Shown here: positions 23,432 to 34,201 of the stretch, one piece after another
Layout: the number at the start of each line of letters is the position of its first letter
How positions within the stretch are numbered: the stretch's first letter is position 1
Origin: Phycomyces blakesleeanus NRRL 1555(-)
Lineage: Eukaryota > Mucoromycota > Mucoromycetes > Mucorales > Phycomycetaceae
NCBI RefSeq assembly: GCF_001638985.1
Contig: NW_017265144.1
Coordinates: 1,364,001-1,428,000 of the forward strand
DNA length: 64,000 bases
Direction: 5' to 3'
Translations under genes and position numbers: made by a program
The notes under the pieces: model-generated
Database searches by the model: none
The model's input: the letters and a program-made list of their open reading frames with translations, nothing else
What the model was told of the DNA's origin: nothing

Positions 23432-24106
23432 GTAAGATTGCTGATATATAATACTTCTAGCACTCGAAATCCTAAAGAATATTATTGTTATTATTGATGA
23501 TGATGACGATGAACAAGAAAATACATTCCTATTTTTAAATAAAAAATATTCAAACCATTTCCACGTCTAAGCAAGACTTTTTTCTTTATTCTTTTTAAAA
23601 AGAAAGTTACCAAGAAGGGCCAGCTCCATTATGATAATTTCAATTTACAGAGAGTTCATTTATATCAGCTATTCAACGTTAGATATGAGAAATTGCGAAA
23701 ATTCTAATATAGCTGGTCATATTATGCGGGAGCATGAACCTATATTGGCTTTTGGATCCCACCTTCACAACACTGGACTCAATGTCTGGTATATGCTTGT
23801 GCCAGAGATATCACAGTCAGATTTCTTGATTTCTAGTCCCAAATAAACTACATATTAGATTCTTTATATATATCACTAGGGCTAAAAAAAGTGGCAGATA
23901 TGAGTCTGTGTAGTGCGATTAGAGGCACAGGTGCCACTTTTTTTTTAAAGAAAAATTGGGTTTTTTTTACTACATCCTTTCCTTTGTTCTATTGTATTCA
24001 ATAATAGTATATGCTCTTGCCTTTTCTTTGCTATATTAAACGAGTCATTTATTGTTTTTTTTTGCTTATTGTTTATTAGCGACCTTCAAGGAAAGTGTAA
24101 TTATTA
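23432..24106. other. Spacer between MULE and MITE
   Basis: No gene supported. It includes a GATGATGATG-type tract near 23497-23512, a 72-codon plus-strand ORF (23631-23846) without features, and a short foldback at 23883-23949. Confidence 0.5.
23883..23949. repeat. 67-bp foldback, TAAAAAAAGTGGCA / TGCCACTTTTTTTTTA
   Basis: Perfect 14-bp inverted arms enclose about 36 bp. The A/T-run ends and the TA at each border would fit a tiny TA-targeting MITE, but a bidirectional terminator-like hairpin explains it as well. A related AAAAAAAAAGTGCCAGCTCA string occurs near 33586. Confidence 0.5.
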
Positions 24107-24484
24107 GGGGATTTCAACAGTCATTCAAGCTTTTAAACTTAAACTTTTGAGTTTACATTTGAGAAATGATTGGCTGGAATGAATCTATAATAATTGAAAA
24201 AAAAAAGATTAAAACTATCGAACAAAATCGTTCAAGAGTTTTAAACTTTTAATACATCCTTGCTTAAATTTGGTTTTTTTTTGGAAGTTTAATAAATCCT
24301 TGATGCAAATATCTTTGTCCCTTTCAATACTACTTTAAGCTTATATCCTATTATCACAATGCCTAATAGAACTGAAAGAAGCATTTAGGGTACTCAAAAA
24401 CACTTAGTAACTCTTACGTATTATTGGTTACTGCTTTAGAACTCAAGGCTTAAGTTTAAAAGCTTAAAGGACTGTTGAAACCCC
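24107..24484. mobile_element. 378-bp MITE with ~40-bp inverted termini
   Basis: The left end reads GGGGATTTCAACAGTCATTC and continues AAGCTTTTAAACTTAAA. The reverse complement of the right end reads GGGGTTTCAACAGTCCTTTA and continues AGCTTTTAAACTTAA. Flanking 9-mers are TAATTATTA (left) and ATATTATTA (right), 7 of 9 identical, suggesting a Mutator-size target duplication. The interior has no ORF. The termini differ from those of the neighbouring MULE except for the leading GGGG. Confidence 0.8.
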
Positions 24485-25089
24485 ATATTATTACATTTTA
24501 CACTTTTCTGAGTAGTAGGGAGGTTTGTGCAAACTTTGTTATAAAATTAAAGGGAATTGCCCGCCTAAAAAAGAATAGCTTGTCCCACACTTCCATCTTT
24601 TTTGTAAAAAGTGAATTTTTTCCAAAGCGCTTTTACCCAATCATTTTCTGTTATTTTAAATTTTTAAGCTAACGATATATCCAAAGGAAGATGTGGAAAT
24701 AAAATACGTTTAAAATGTACTTTTAAAGACGTAAAGACTATATTAACATAACTTCTTCTATGTCATTTTTAAGCTTAGTTCTATAAAAATATCTATTGCG
24801 CACTATATTATAAGCTCTAGAATTACCAACACAGTTCATGCCAATTTTTTGACCAAATATTATCAAGCTATTTATTTTAGAATTAATATGAATCAATGAT
24901 CGTTAGTTTAGCTTAATTATATTTCCCGACCATGGCTTGAACCTAAGTATAGAAATGAAACTTTAGAAAACTGGTAAAACATCTGTCTATATTAGTAAAT
25001 TAGAAAAAAGAATAGTAAAACAAAATTGCACAAACCTCCCTCGTATATTCCACCTCTTTCCCGCTTTCTCTTTTTATACAATTCTCATC
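24485..25089. other. Promoter-side spacer of the first F-box gene
   Basis: No gene seen in the first 450 bp. The last 60 bp are a CT-rich block (CCACCTCTTTCCCGCTTTCTC) followed by TTTTTATACAATTCTCATC and the ATG, a layout shared by all F-box paralogues in the window. Confidence 0.55.
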
Positions 25090-27018
25090 ATGGGAATGTC
25101 AGAATTGCCATTCGAGATTCTTACTAAAATTGCTGATAACATATCGATAAATGACAGTCGTTCTTGTGCTCTAACGTGCAAGAGATGGACGTATCCGTTT
25201 CAAAGGACTCTGTGGAAAAACTTACGAGTATGTTCCTATGATGACATCAAAACAATTATCAGCATTATTAAAACGTCCCAAAACGTACCCGCATTATACG
25301 GCCCCTTGATTCACAGTCTACGAATAAGCTGTTCTTACAATGCGACAGAAATATTAGATATAAAATTTTCTGATCTATTCAGATTCCTGCCAAACATAAA
25401 GAGCCTGGACCTAGGAGATATAAGCTATCAAGATATTGAACCAGAGATAACAAGATCAGACAAAATATGGAAGTCTCTGAAAAGTTTGAAGATACAGTAC
25501 AGAGGAACTCGTAGGATACAGCCAGAAAAAAACCTACTTGGATTTATAAATGCATGCCACATGCTCCAGGAATTAGAGATACTTAATGATGGATCCCTAT
25601 GTCGTGTAGAGTTTGGTATCGACGACTTTGACAACATGCACCAAAGCTTGCAAAACCTATCGTCTATCAAGGCTATAATACATCTCAGTTTTGACTTTTC
25701 GGCTATGCTTGACGCAATCCCAAATACGACACCAGCCCTTTCCGTGACATCCCTCGATATAAATTCGAAACTATTTGAAAACAAAACTTATTATATAAAC
25801 GGAAATATGAATTACTGGAATCCTTTGTGGATGTACTATTTTGGATACAAGTATCCAAACCTGCGTTCCTTAAAGCTAAATGCTACCAATATAGTGGAGA
25901 TCCCGATAATCCCAGGCAAGAGGGAAACAACCAGATCTCTTTTTCGATCCAACCCCAAGGCGTTTCAACATCTGGAAACGTTCAGCTTGACAACTGACCG
26001 ATATTTCGAGTCTTTTGACCTTATTTTATGGGAAGTGCTTTGTAGATTGAAAGTTTCTCTTAAGCACTTGACATTAAATGCAGCAATATGGAACGAAATA
26101 GACGATTCATACCCAATGGATGTCAACAGGATTCTACAGTCTTTTTCTGAAAAACTCGAAAGTCTTTTACTTACAGGGTTTATGTATAACGCTTTCAACG
26201 AAGATACGATTCTGGAATTTTCCTATTACTACCCGTTTTTGACGAATCTTTGCATCAGTGGCGAGAGTGTATTACTCGATCTGGATAACCTGCTGGAAAA
26301 ATGTGTGGCCCTCAAGCAACTGAAATTATGTGGTGAAGATTTGTACCTTGATCCATACACAACAACCGAGAATCCGGACCTGGAACAGCATGGACTGGAA
26401 ATTTTGACGTTAGGGTCATGCTTTACATCCGCTGAAACACTTAATCGCATCTCTTTCAGGTGTAGAAGCTTGAAGCATCTGACTTTGAGTATTGTGTGAG
26501 TCAAAGGATCTATTTGTGAAAAAACTGGATGTTTGTTAGTCGACATGTCACATACTTTCTTAAAGACTCTGCACATTGGTAATGTTATCAGCGGTGGGCA
26601 AGACCTAGAAGGCACACAGAATTTCAATGTCGGTTTGACACTCCTGTCTCAATTAAAGGACGCTCCATTGTCAGACGAAAATAACGAAAGAAAGAAAAAT
26701 GGGTCGGATTCAAAATGCCCATTAGCAGAAAGGCACAATATTGATTGGATCTTTTCACATGGACACTTTGGGTATTTTGGGGATTATGCCAAAACGCCTA
26801 CAAGACTTTCAAAGGAAGAAGCTAATATAGCATTCGAATACTATCAAAACTTTCAGTTGAACAAAGCCAGAAAAACTTCAGAAGAATACAGCGCACATAC
26901 GGAAGAGGACCCAGAGAATGGCTGGAGATATCAACCTTACAGAGGATACAGTGAATTTAGATTTGGAAATATTGAGTCTGTTCCTGTTATACGTGATTTA
27001 AGTCGTGGCGAGTTTTAG
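25090..27018 (+). pseudogene. F-box/LRR-like protein A, interrupted by one in-frame TGA
   Basis: A 643-codon reading frame in one phase, with a single TGA at 26497-26499. The F-box is at the N-terminus (SELPFEILTKIADNI...SCALTCKRWTYPFQRTLWKN, residues 3-45), which in this superfamily binds Skp1 of an SCF ubiquitin ligase. LRR-like segments follow: LRSLKLNATNI, LKHLTLNAAIW, LESLLLTGFMY, LTNLCISGE, LKQLKLCGEDL, LEILTLGSC, LKHLTLS. After the TGA the frame stays open and conserved for 172 codons (TGCLLVDMSHTFLKTLHIG to YSEFRFGNIESVPV), matching the other paralogues. The stop falls where paralogues have Ser/Cys/Asn. As written it encodes a 469-aa truncated protein; loss is either recent or tolerated. 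Substrate unknown. Confidence 0.85.
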
Positions 27019-27690
27019 AAAATATTGTGTATAATAAAGCTTTTTGAAAATAAATTAAATACCAAAACTACACAACATTATACTGTAAGTTTTCATTATG
27101 AGCATAATAAGACAAGAGATAAACGTTGGATGAGTAAAGTGATAAACCAAGATGCAGAAGTCAATAGTACAATATCTGATTTCCAGCTGTCAAATTATCA
27201 ACATGATAATAATAATATTATGCCTTTTCTTGGACTGAATATTTAAATCTGATAGTTCAAGATGTAAATTCGCTAACTCTTCTTTGACTTTTTTTTGTAA
27301 TGAAGCTAGGCCTCCAAAGTTTCTATTGAGTTATACAATTCTAAAATGAAAAAGAAATCTCAACTGACACACGGTGGGTTGGCTTTGTAGTATAAAGGTC
27401 CAACTCAGTGACAGAAAATGATTAGGGGTAGAAAGACAATCTGTAAAATAATGAGACTATTTTTTCGATTCGGACCTAAGCAGTCTATCCATAGGAAGAG
27501 GCATGATGTTTGTCCTAATCACTAAATTTGTTGTAACACCTACAGGAAGTAGGATAAGGAACAGAGTCTATGGCCATTTTAATAAAATGAGCTCTTTTCC
27601 TTTGTTTTGTTGTAAGAGGGCATTTTGAGATATCCCTGAGCGAGAAGAGAGAAATAAGAGCGACACGTTGTCAAGACTTTAGCTGAAAAC
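27019..27690. other. 3' flank of F-box A
   Basis: AT-rich DNA with no supported gene. The ORF at 27025-27246 lacks family features. Confidence 0.5.
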
Positions 27691-28244
27691 CCCGAACAGA
27701 AACCTGAGGACTGACTCCCTCAACGCACCAGCCATCCGCGTGAAGAATATCAACGAAGCCCTTTGAGACACTTTACCAACTACATCTTGGTGTAACTTTC
27801 ACTTCCCTATGCACACGCATTTTCAGACCACTATCTGCTTTTTTGCTCTTGACCCTGACCACCACTGATTCATTGCTCGTGAAGTCTTTGATACTACCCC
27901 TTTGTCCATTATTAAAAAACTTATTAAAGAAAACAAAGGTTATTTGACTAGTGCGGATCATTTTTACGGAGACATTATTACTTCTAAGTTCAATACGATA
28001 AGCGATACATGAAACACCGGTGGATGAAATCTAACGTATCACAATCCTGTTTTTGACATTCTCAGTTACATTGATATGATGGGGGTGCGCTCGGGTTGAA
28101 AGGGGGTCAAGAGAGCTCTGCTTAAAAACGAGTGACAAGAAGAGTGATAGAGTCAAGAAGAAACATACACAGGAACAGAGTGCCGTCGAATACAATGGCC
28201 CAAGTATGATACTCGGTTGCTAGGAGCATACAGCTAGCTACCTC
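27691..28244 (+). pseudogene. Decayed coding fragment of unknown protein
   Basis: One plus-strand frame keeps protein-like composition through several stops: APAIRVKNINEAL, then TTSWCNFHFPMHTHFQTT, then FIAREVFDTTPLSIIKKLIK followed by ENKGYLTSADHFYGDIITSK, then FDILSYIDMMGV and KGVKRALLKNE. The density of meaningful residues is unlike the AT-driven ORFs around it. I do not recognise the family; retroelement ORF1/Gag-like origin is possible. It has no start codon in context and many stops, so it is not functional. Confidence 0.4.
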
Positions 28245-28814
28245 TTTTTGTTGTGTTCTAATATATTCCGTGACTCTTAATCTTCCATTATAGAAATACA
28301 CCCGTAGTAGCGCTCAGAGAACGAATTTCTTTCGGTTGCCCACCGTTCATTTCTCTTTTTTCATTGGCGGTCTTTTTTTTTTTGGTTCTTTCTTTAAAAA
28401 AAAAGGGCAATGTGTTACAAAAGCCAAATGACGAAGGTGCTAGTTTGTTCTATATTGACAGTGTAATGTTTTTATGAAAGTCAAATATAAAGTCTAAAAC
28501 AAGAACTTGAACTGAATATAAGTATTTGCTATAGTATATTTATACATGAAAATGCTCTTTCGACAATCCTTGTATACCAGTGATATTATTTTGAAATTAA
28601 GTTATTTGCGTGTGAAAAGCTGACTGCGCCTTGTACGTTTTAATGATTACCTCAATGATCCGAATATACTCAAATTTGTAACTCAAAATATCAGTGTCGC
28701 AATTGGGGGGGTTTTTTTTGGCTGCCAATTGTAATTTGATTGACATTCATATATATATTTAATATATTTGATTTTCACCTCTTTCTCTCCTTCTCTCTTT
28801 TTATAACTATTATT
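28245..28814. promoter_or_regulatory. Upstream region of F-box B, conserved with paralogue promoters
   Basis: Segments such as ACAAAAGCCAAATGACGAAGG (28418 onward), GCTCTTTCGACAATCCTTGT (28554 onward) and the GACTGCGCCTTGTACGTTTT stretch recur, diverged, upstream of F-box C (45425, 45561, 45621), D (48419) and E (50970, 51113, 51179). It ends with the shared CT-rich block and TTTTTATAACTATTATT before the ATG. This shows that the array was made by duplication of units that include their promoters. Confidence 0.6.
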
Positions 28815-30722
28815 ATGGGTGTAACAGAACTACCATTCGAAATTCTTACGAGAATTTCTGATCATCTATCGAAAGATGACAAGCTGTCTTGTGCTCTTAC
28901 GTGCAAAACATGGAGATATCCGTTTCAAAAAGCTATGTGGAAAAACATACGATTTTACTCCCATGCCGACGTAAAAACACTTATCAACATTGTGAAATCT
29001 CCCCAAAACTTATACACATCATACGGCTCCTGGGTTCACAGTCTACGAATAAGCTGCTATTACAAGGCGACAGATATATCAGATATAAAATTTTCTGGCC
29101 TATTCAAATTCCTGCCAAACATAAAGAGCCTGAACCTAGGGAATATAAGCTATGAGGATATTGGCACAGGGATAGCAAGATCAGACAAAATATGGAAGTT
29201 TCTGGAAAATTTGAAAATAAATTACAAAGGAACCAGCGAGAAGAAGCCAGCAAAACCCCTCTTCGAACTTATAAATGCATGTAGCATGCTCCGGAAATTG
29301 GAAATATATGATGGAGGATGGCTTTATCGCGCGGAGTTTAGTGTGAACGACTTTGACAGAATGCACCAACACCTGAAAAACCTATCGTCTATTAATGCTG
29401 GAATATATCTAAGTTCCGACTTTTCGGCTATGCTTGACGCGATCCCAAATACGACACCAGCCCTTTCCGTGACATCCCTGGATTTAGATTCGAAACAATA
29501 CGAAGATGAATGCGATGAGTTCAATGAAAGCCGAAATGACTGGAACCCTTTGTGGCTATACTACTTTGGATACAAATATCCAAACTTGCGTTCCCTAAAT
29601 ATACAAGCCTTGGACATACGTGGGGACAAGATAAACTCGGACCAAAGGCAAACAATGATATCTCTTTTTCGATCCAATCCAAATGCATTTCGACACCTGG
29701 AAAAGTTCAGTATTACAACAGACAGATATTTTGAGTCTTCTGATCTTGTTTTATGGGAATTGCTTTGTTCAGTAAAGGTTCCTCTTAAAAAATTATCGAT
29801 ACATGCAACATCCAATGGCAAAGTAGACCGTTCAAGCCCAATGAATGTTGACAGAATTTTACAGGCCTTTTCCGAAACACTCGAGAGTCTTTCGCTTTCA
29901 GGGTTTATATATAGCAGTGATGGCCAAAATTCGATAATCAAACTATCTTCTTACTATCCGGTTTTGACGAACCTTTCAATCAATGGCGGCAACGTATCTC
30001 TTAATCTGGATGATCTATTGGACATGTGTGTGGCTCTCAAAACACTGCAATATTGTGGCGGAAACTTGCTCATTGGATCTAGCACTGTAACCAGGAAGTC
30101 AAAGCATCGGCAGCATGGGTTAATTACTTTGTCGTTAGAGAAGTGCTACACAGCTTCCAGAATATTTAGCCACATATCTTTCAGGTGTAGAAGTTTGAAG
30201 CGTATTACTTTCGATACTTTGAATATCACGGGATCTATTTCTGATAAAACTGGATGTTTGTTAATTGAGATGCCACATACTTTCTTGAAGATCCTACAAA
30301 TTGCCAGGATTCAATACGCCACATCATACCAAGAAATGGATGGAGAAGATGCTATCAATCTTACACTCCTGACTCAATTAAACGAAGCTCCATTACCAGA
30401 CAAAAAGACCGGAAGAAAGAAAAATAAAGTAAATTCAAAGAAAAAAGTCGCAGAATCTCACAATCGTGAATGGCTCTACACGTACGATGTTCGCGAGTTT
30501 TGGACGGTACTTGGCCGCGACACTGCACAAGTTTATGATGAAGAAGAAATCGAATTTATAGATGAATATTACCGAGATTTTCGTGCGAGCGCAAGCAGCA
30601 CAACTTCAAAAGATTATATGTTCTATAATGAAGAGAGAGATGAACAAGGTTGGATACACGAACTTGACAGAGGATACGGCAAATTTGTATTTGGCAACAT
30701 TAAAGGTGTTGAGATTATATAA
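28815..30722 (+). CDS. F-box/LRR-like protein B
   Basis: An intact 635-aa single-exon protein; the ATG at 28815 aligns with the start of all paralogues (MGVTELPFEILTRI). The F-box (residues 3-45, SCALTCKTWRYPFQKAMWKN) is followed by diffuse leucine-rich repeats through about residue 490 and a conserved C-terminal block (TGCLLIEMPHTFLKILQIAR; YGKFVFGNIKGVEII at the end). F-box proteins bring substrates to SCF E3 ligases through Skp1, with LRRs reading the substrate. The upstream in-frame extension lacks an ATG. It lies 1.8 kb after copy A and has no disruptions. Confidence 0.88.
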   Translation: MGVTELPFEILTRISDHLSKDDKLSCALTCKTWRYPFQKAMWKNIRFYSHADVKTLINIVKSPQNLYTSYGSWVHSLRISCYYKATDISDIKFSGLFKFLPNIKSLNLGNISYEDIGTGIARSDKIWKFLENLKINYKGTSEKKPAKPLFELINACSMLRKLEIYDGGWLYRAEFSVNDFDRMHQHLKNLSSINAGIYLSSDFSAMLDAIPNTTPALSVTSLDLDSKQYEDECDEFNESRNDWNPLWLYYFGYKYPNLRSLNIQALDIRGDKINSDQRQTMISLFRSNPNAFRHLEKFSITTDRYFESSDLVLWELLCSVKVPLKKLSIHATSNGKVDRSSPMNVDRILQAFSETLESLSLSGFIYSSDGQNSIIKLSSYYPVLTNLSINGGNVSLNLDDLLDMCVALKTLQYCGGNLLIGSSTVTRKSKHRQHGLITLSLEKCYTASRIFSHISFRCRSLKRITFDTLNITGSISDKTGCLLIEMPHTFLKILQIARIQYATSYQEMDGEDAINLTLLTQLNEAPLPDKKTGRKKNKVNSKKKVAESHNREWLYTYDVREFWTVLGRDTAQVYDEEEIEFIDEYYRDFRASASSTTSKDYMFYNEERDEQGWIHELDRGYGKFVFGNIKGVEII

Positions 30723-31026
30723 ATACCAAGCTATAGTTTGTTTTGGAGAATATACTGTATACTAGCTTCTCTCTCTCAAAAGAAGATAAAGTGAAGTAAA
30801 AATACACTTGTACAAATAATAAAATATGAGTTTTTATTATGATTGTAATAAGATACGAAATGAACGATGAATTATCAAGAGTATAGACCAAGACAAAATA
30901 ATTCATTAGTGAAATATCTAATTTTTAGCTGTCAAGTTATGAAATGGGAATAAAAACAGTAATGGCTAGTAGTAACATCATGATCATTGTTTGAAGCATA
31001 AACGTATAAAATAAATCAATTTTTTG
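30723..31026. repeat. 3' flank of F-box B, duplicated at 53380-53550
   Basis: About 170 bp (30855-31026) match 53385-53551 at roughly 93%, including GCATAAACGTATAAAATAAA and TCAATTTTTTGTC. The match stops exactly at 31026/31027, where GGGGAATCTTACGG begins. The paralogous flank therefore marks the insertion point of the large element to the right. Confidence 0.85.
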
Positions 31027-31588
31027 TCGGGGAATCTTACGGACAGTCTGGCGGGACAGCCTGGAAGAACAGCCTGAAAGTGTGCGATATCACTCATAAT
31101 GAGGAGTTTAATGGCTATACACATTTTTTGGGTCGGGGTCAGACTTTGCAGCAAGCTTACGGTAACCACGTTTTCTGGTGGGGTACGATATTTCTATCTA
31201 ACCGGACTAATCAATTCTGACTACTTGTCCGGAGACCGGCGTCTTTCTCGAATCCTTCAGGGTAAAATGGTGTGTCCTCAAAGAAATACAATATATTCAT
31301 TGTACGTATTAACTTTTCTACTTTGTCCCTACACTTTGTATTCATTAATATCTCGCCAGGCACCCAAATTTCATTATGTTAAGAGCCACAGCCTGTATTT
31401 GAGCAACTTAATAATAAGATGCTGCCTCATACGAAAAACAAATTCTGTATATTCAATTAGTAACCCTAAATATAGACTTGACAACAAAGAAATAATAATT
31501 AATAGCAAATACACTATATCGGTAGCCAGTTATGCAAAGGACTATTAGGAGTTGCTGTCATTAGATTGTGACGCAATCTTGTTTGATA

Positions 31589-33093
31589 CAGGATTTCCAC
31601 TCCAAAAGTTATATTTTTTTTCAAACTATATATTTTGCAAAATCAAAACTTTCATTTTGTGCTCCGACTATATATAAAAAAAAAATCAATTTATTTCTTG
31701 GCTATTTGTACATTGGGGGAAGAAGCTAATGCTATGATCAACCCAGCCTTGGCAGTTTTCCATAGCGATATGGCGGGAGCACTCAGCAATATACTCCAAG
31801 AATTGACCACATACCAACCCGGGCTTTCTCTTGACCAGTGTTTTGAGTTTGGAGAAGCACTCTTCAATCGGGTTTAGGAAAGGAGAGTATGGGGGGAGAA
31901 AGTGTAGGTGGTGTCGTGAATTAGCAAACAATTCAGTGACAAGATGGGATCTATGGATCGAGGCATTATCCATAATGAAGTTGTGAGGGGCAGCATTACT
32001 GTGGTCGAGCGAATCCATAATCGTCTTTACAAATTCAACGAAAATTGGTCCTGTCGTGCCACCAGGGGTTAACTTCGCCTGCACACTCTCAACACCTTGG
32101 TAAGAAATACCGGCAAGAATTGAGATGTTTAGTCCCCTTTTCGACTTCGTCTTCACAATGCTGGTCTCGCCTTTCTTGGACCACCCTTGTCCTCTGATCA
32201 GGTTTGCATTAAAGCCTGCTTCGTCCACAAAAATGCAATTGGTTTTATACGATAAACCATTCGTGTGCATACTGTCTACGTATACTTTTCTCAGCTCAAT
32301 AGTCTTCGGGTCGTTTCTTTTTTCCTCGACCGGCTTGATTCTCTTCAATGTGAACCCGATGTTGTTGATAATGTGCTTATGTAAGCCACTGATGCTCAAG
32401 TTCTGCTCTTGAAGCTCTGGAAATTTTCTAAACAGTTCCTCTCTCATTTGACCAAGAGTCAAGGTGCAGCATTCGTCCAAGAGGTCTTGAATGAACTTCG
32501 AATGCTCATCGGTTATCTTAAGACTTTCCGCGCGCGAGCCGCCTCGCTTCTTGGGCTCTACAGTAGCATCCCTCTCGAACTTGGTGAGGATGTTGTTAAT
32601 CGATACCTATGAGACACCAAATGCCCTGGCTGCTTCGGCTCGGGTCATGGACTCTTCTATATAACATTTCTCCACAATCATGTTCTTGATGTGGATCGGA
32701 AGAACCTTTTGTGGTCCATTTCTCTTTCTTCTCTTAACGATAGCGATTTGATTGGGGTTCATGTTGGAGGATTTGAGTATAGAAAAAGATAATAGATAAA
32801 GACAGTTCTCAAAACCATATTACAAACTTAGCATTATATACTTTTCTTATAACAATATATTGATATTGCATGTTTTCTTATATTGTTTTTAATAAACAGT
32901 GTAGACATTCTTTAAATATTTTATCGCATATATTAGCATTCTTCATGCTCTTTATTAATTTGCTTTAAATTTCTTTCTATCCGCATTAATTAATTTATTT
33001 TTTTCATATATAGTCGGAGCACAAAATGAAAGTTTTGATTTTGCAAAATATATAGTTTGAAAAAAAAATATAACTTTTGGAGTGGAAATCCTG
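31589..33093 (-). mobile_element. Tc1/mariner (IS630-like) element, copy 1
   Basis: 1505 bp bounded by TA dinucleotides at 31587-31588 and 33094-33095. Termini are inverted repeats of about 86 bp, starting CAGGATTTCCACTCCAAAAG and running to GTGCTCCGACTATATAT. The copy at 42451-43954 differs by two substitutions (32919, 32929) and one A in a homopolymer, about 99.8% identity, so transposition was very recent. It is inserted in the left arm of the large composite element. Confidence 0.95.
31686..32762 (-). pseudogene. Tc1/mariner transposase with nonsense codon 52 (copy 1)
   Basis: A 358-codon frame from ATG (32762) to the stop at 31686, with one internal TAG at 32607-32609 (codon 52). The N-terminus is helix-turn-helix-like (SMTRAEAARAFGVS, stop, VSINNIL). 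The catalytic domain has IFVDEAGFN (Asp), FIMDNASIHRS (Asp) and YSPFLNPIEECF (Glu), with 34 residues between the second Asp and the Glu, i.e. DD34E. The triad is intact. The TAG interrupts the DNA-binding domain, and the residue expected there is unknown. Downstream of the stop no ATG precedes the catalytic core except internal ones, so a truncated product would lack DNA binding. The element would have to be mobilised in trans or by readthrough. Confidence 0.9.
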
Positions 33094-33718
33094 TATCAGG
33101 AAGAAGACTGAGTTTATTGAAATTGGATTTTGAGTGATTATAAAGGGGCGTCCAAATAAGGTACTGATTTATGAACTCAAGAGTGACCTCCGTCACAGTC
33201 TTACTAACAAAAATGTAAACAAGTTAGGCACGTGACTTTTTAGATTTTTCTTTAGTATTCAAAGGGTAAAATGTGAAGAGGTGATCTCGGAATATAGAAC
33301 GCCTTTTTTGATATAGACCTGTGCCTACACCGATATGTTTTTTTTCTTTCAAAAGTTTGTAAAAATAAATAACTCCGCCGAAAAGGAGTACTAGCCGACT
33401 CGGAGGAGCTTAATACGCGGTATGGACTTTAGCCATAATTTCCTCTATGGGAATATAAGCGTATTAAAAAACACAGCACATATACCAATTGTCTATAAGA
33501 AAACAAAGAAGTTGTCCATACGCAACTTTGTTACGCACCCAGAGTATTAAATCCTGTGATTTTCTACAATAATTATTTCGAACTGCAAAAAAAAAGTGCC
33601 AGCTCAGACATCGTTGTGCCGGACCGGGCCTGTTTTGATGACGTTGCGGTCACAACGAATATATGTAATGGTTATTCCCTTATCACCATTATGGCGTTCC
33701 TTTAGACTACACCATCAA

Positions 33719-34058
33719 ACAACGATGTGCACTTAGTTATTACTTCAACATGTAATAACAAAAAGGTACATTGTCCCCCCTGCTAACGCTCTGGGCTCTG
33801 GCCTTTTGCTTCATTGTAAAAGGCATCCGGATGCGAACGTTGCATATAAAGAATGAAACTTCTTTATATGAATGCAGGGAGTTTGATGTAGAAGACAACG
33901 ATGTGCACTTAGTTATTACTTCAACATGTAGTAACAAAAAGGTACATTGTCCCCCCTGCTAACGCTCTGGGCTCTGGCCTTTTGCTTCATTGTAAAAGGC
34001 ATCCGGATGCGAACGTTGCATATAAAGAGTGAAACTTCTTTATATGAATGCAGGGAGT
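33719..34058. repeat. Tandem direct repeat, 176-bp unit, 1.9 copies
   Basis: Unit 1 is 33719-33894 and unit 2 is 33895-34058. They share ACAACGATGTGCACTTAGTT, CCCCCCTGCTAACGCTCTGG and GCATCCGGATGCGAACGTTG at constant offset 176, with only a few substitutions. Each unit contains GCATCCGGATGC, itself a perfect 12-bp palindrome. No ORF is convincingly maintained across units. Confidence 0.9.
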
Positions 34059-34159
34059 CTTCTGTAGTCTGTACTTTGATAAAGGTAATGTGTACCTAAT
34101 AGGCATTGTTCAATTAATTGACTTTTACTAATTGGTACCAATGTACATTATTATTCTTC

Positions 34160-34201
34160 TGATGATTGATTGTTTTTACGCGTAAAAACAATCAATCATC
34201 A
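34160..34201. repeat. 42-bp perfect spacer-less palindrome
   Basis: The left half TGATGATTGATTGTTTTTACG is followed immediately by its exact complement, with centre ACGCGT. Spacer-less perfect palindromes of this length are unstable and unlikely by chance. It could be a head-to-head junction of element ends or a cruciform-forming site. Confidence 0.95.

Noticed and set aside
24900..24960. Possible tRNA B-box (GGTTCAAGCC on the minus strand)
   Set aside because: The T-stem does not pair well and no A-box or acceptor stem lies at the right distance.
33771..33962. 63-codon ORF with a CPPC ending
   Set aside because: It spans the junction of the 176-bp tandem repeat and is not maintained in the second unit.
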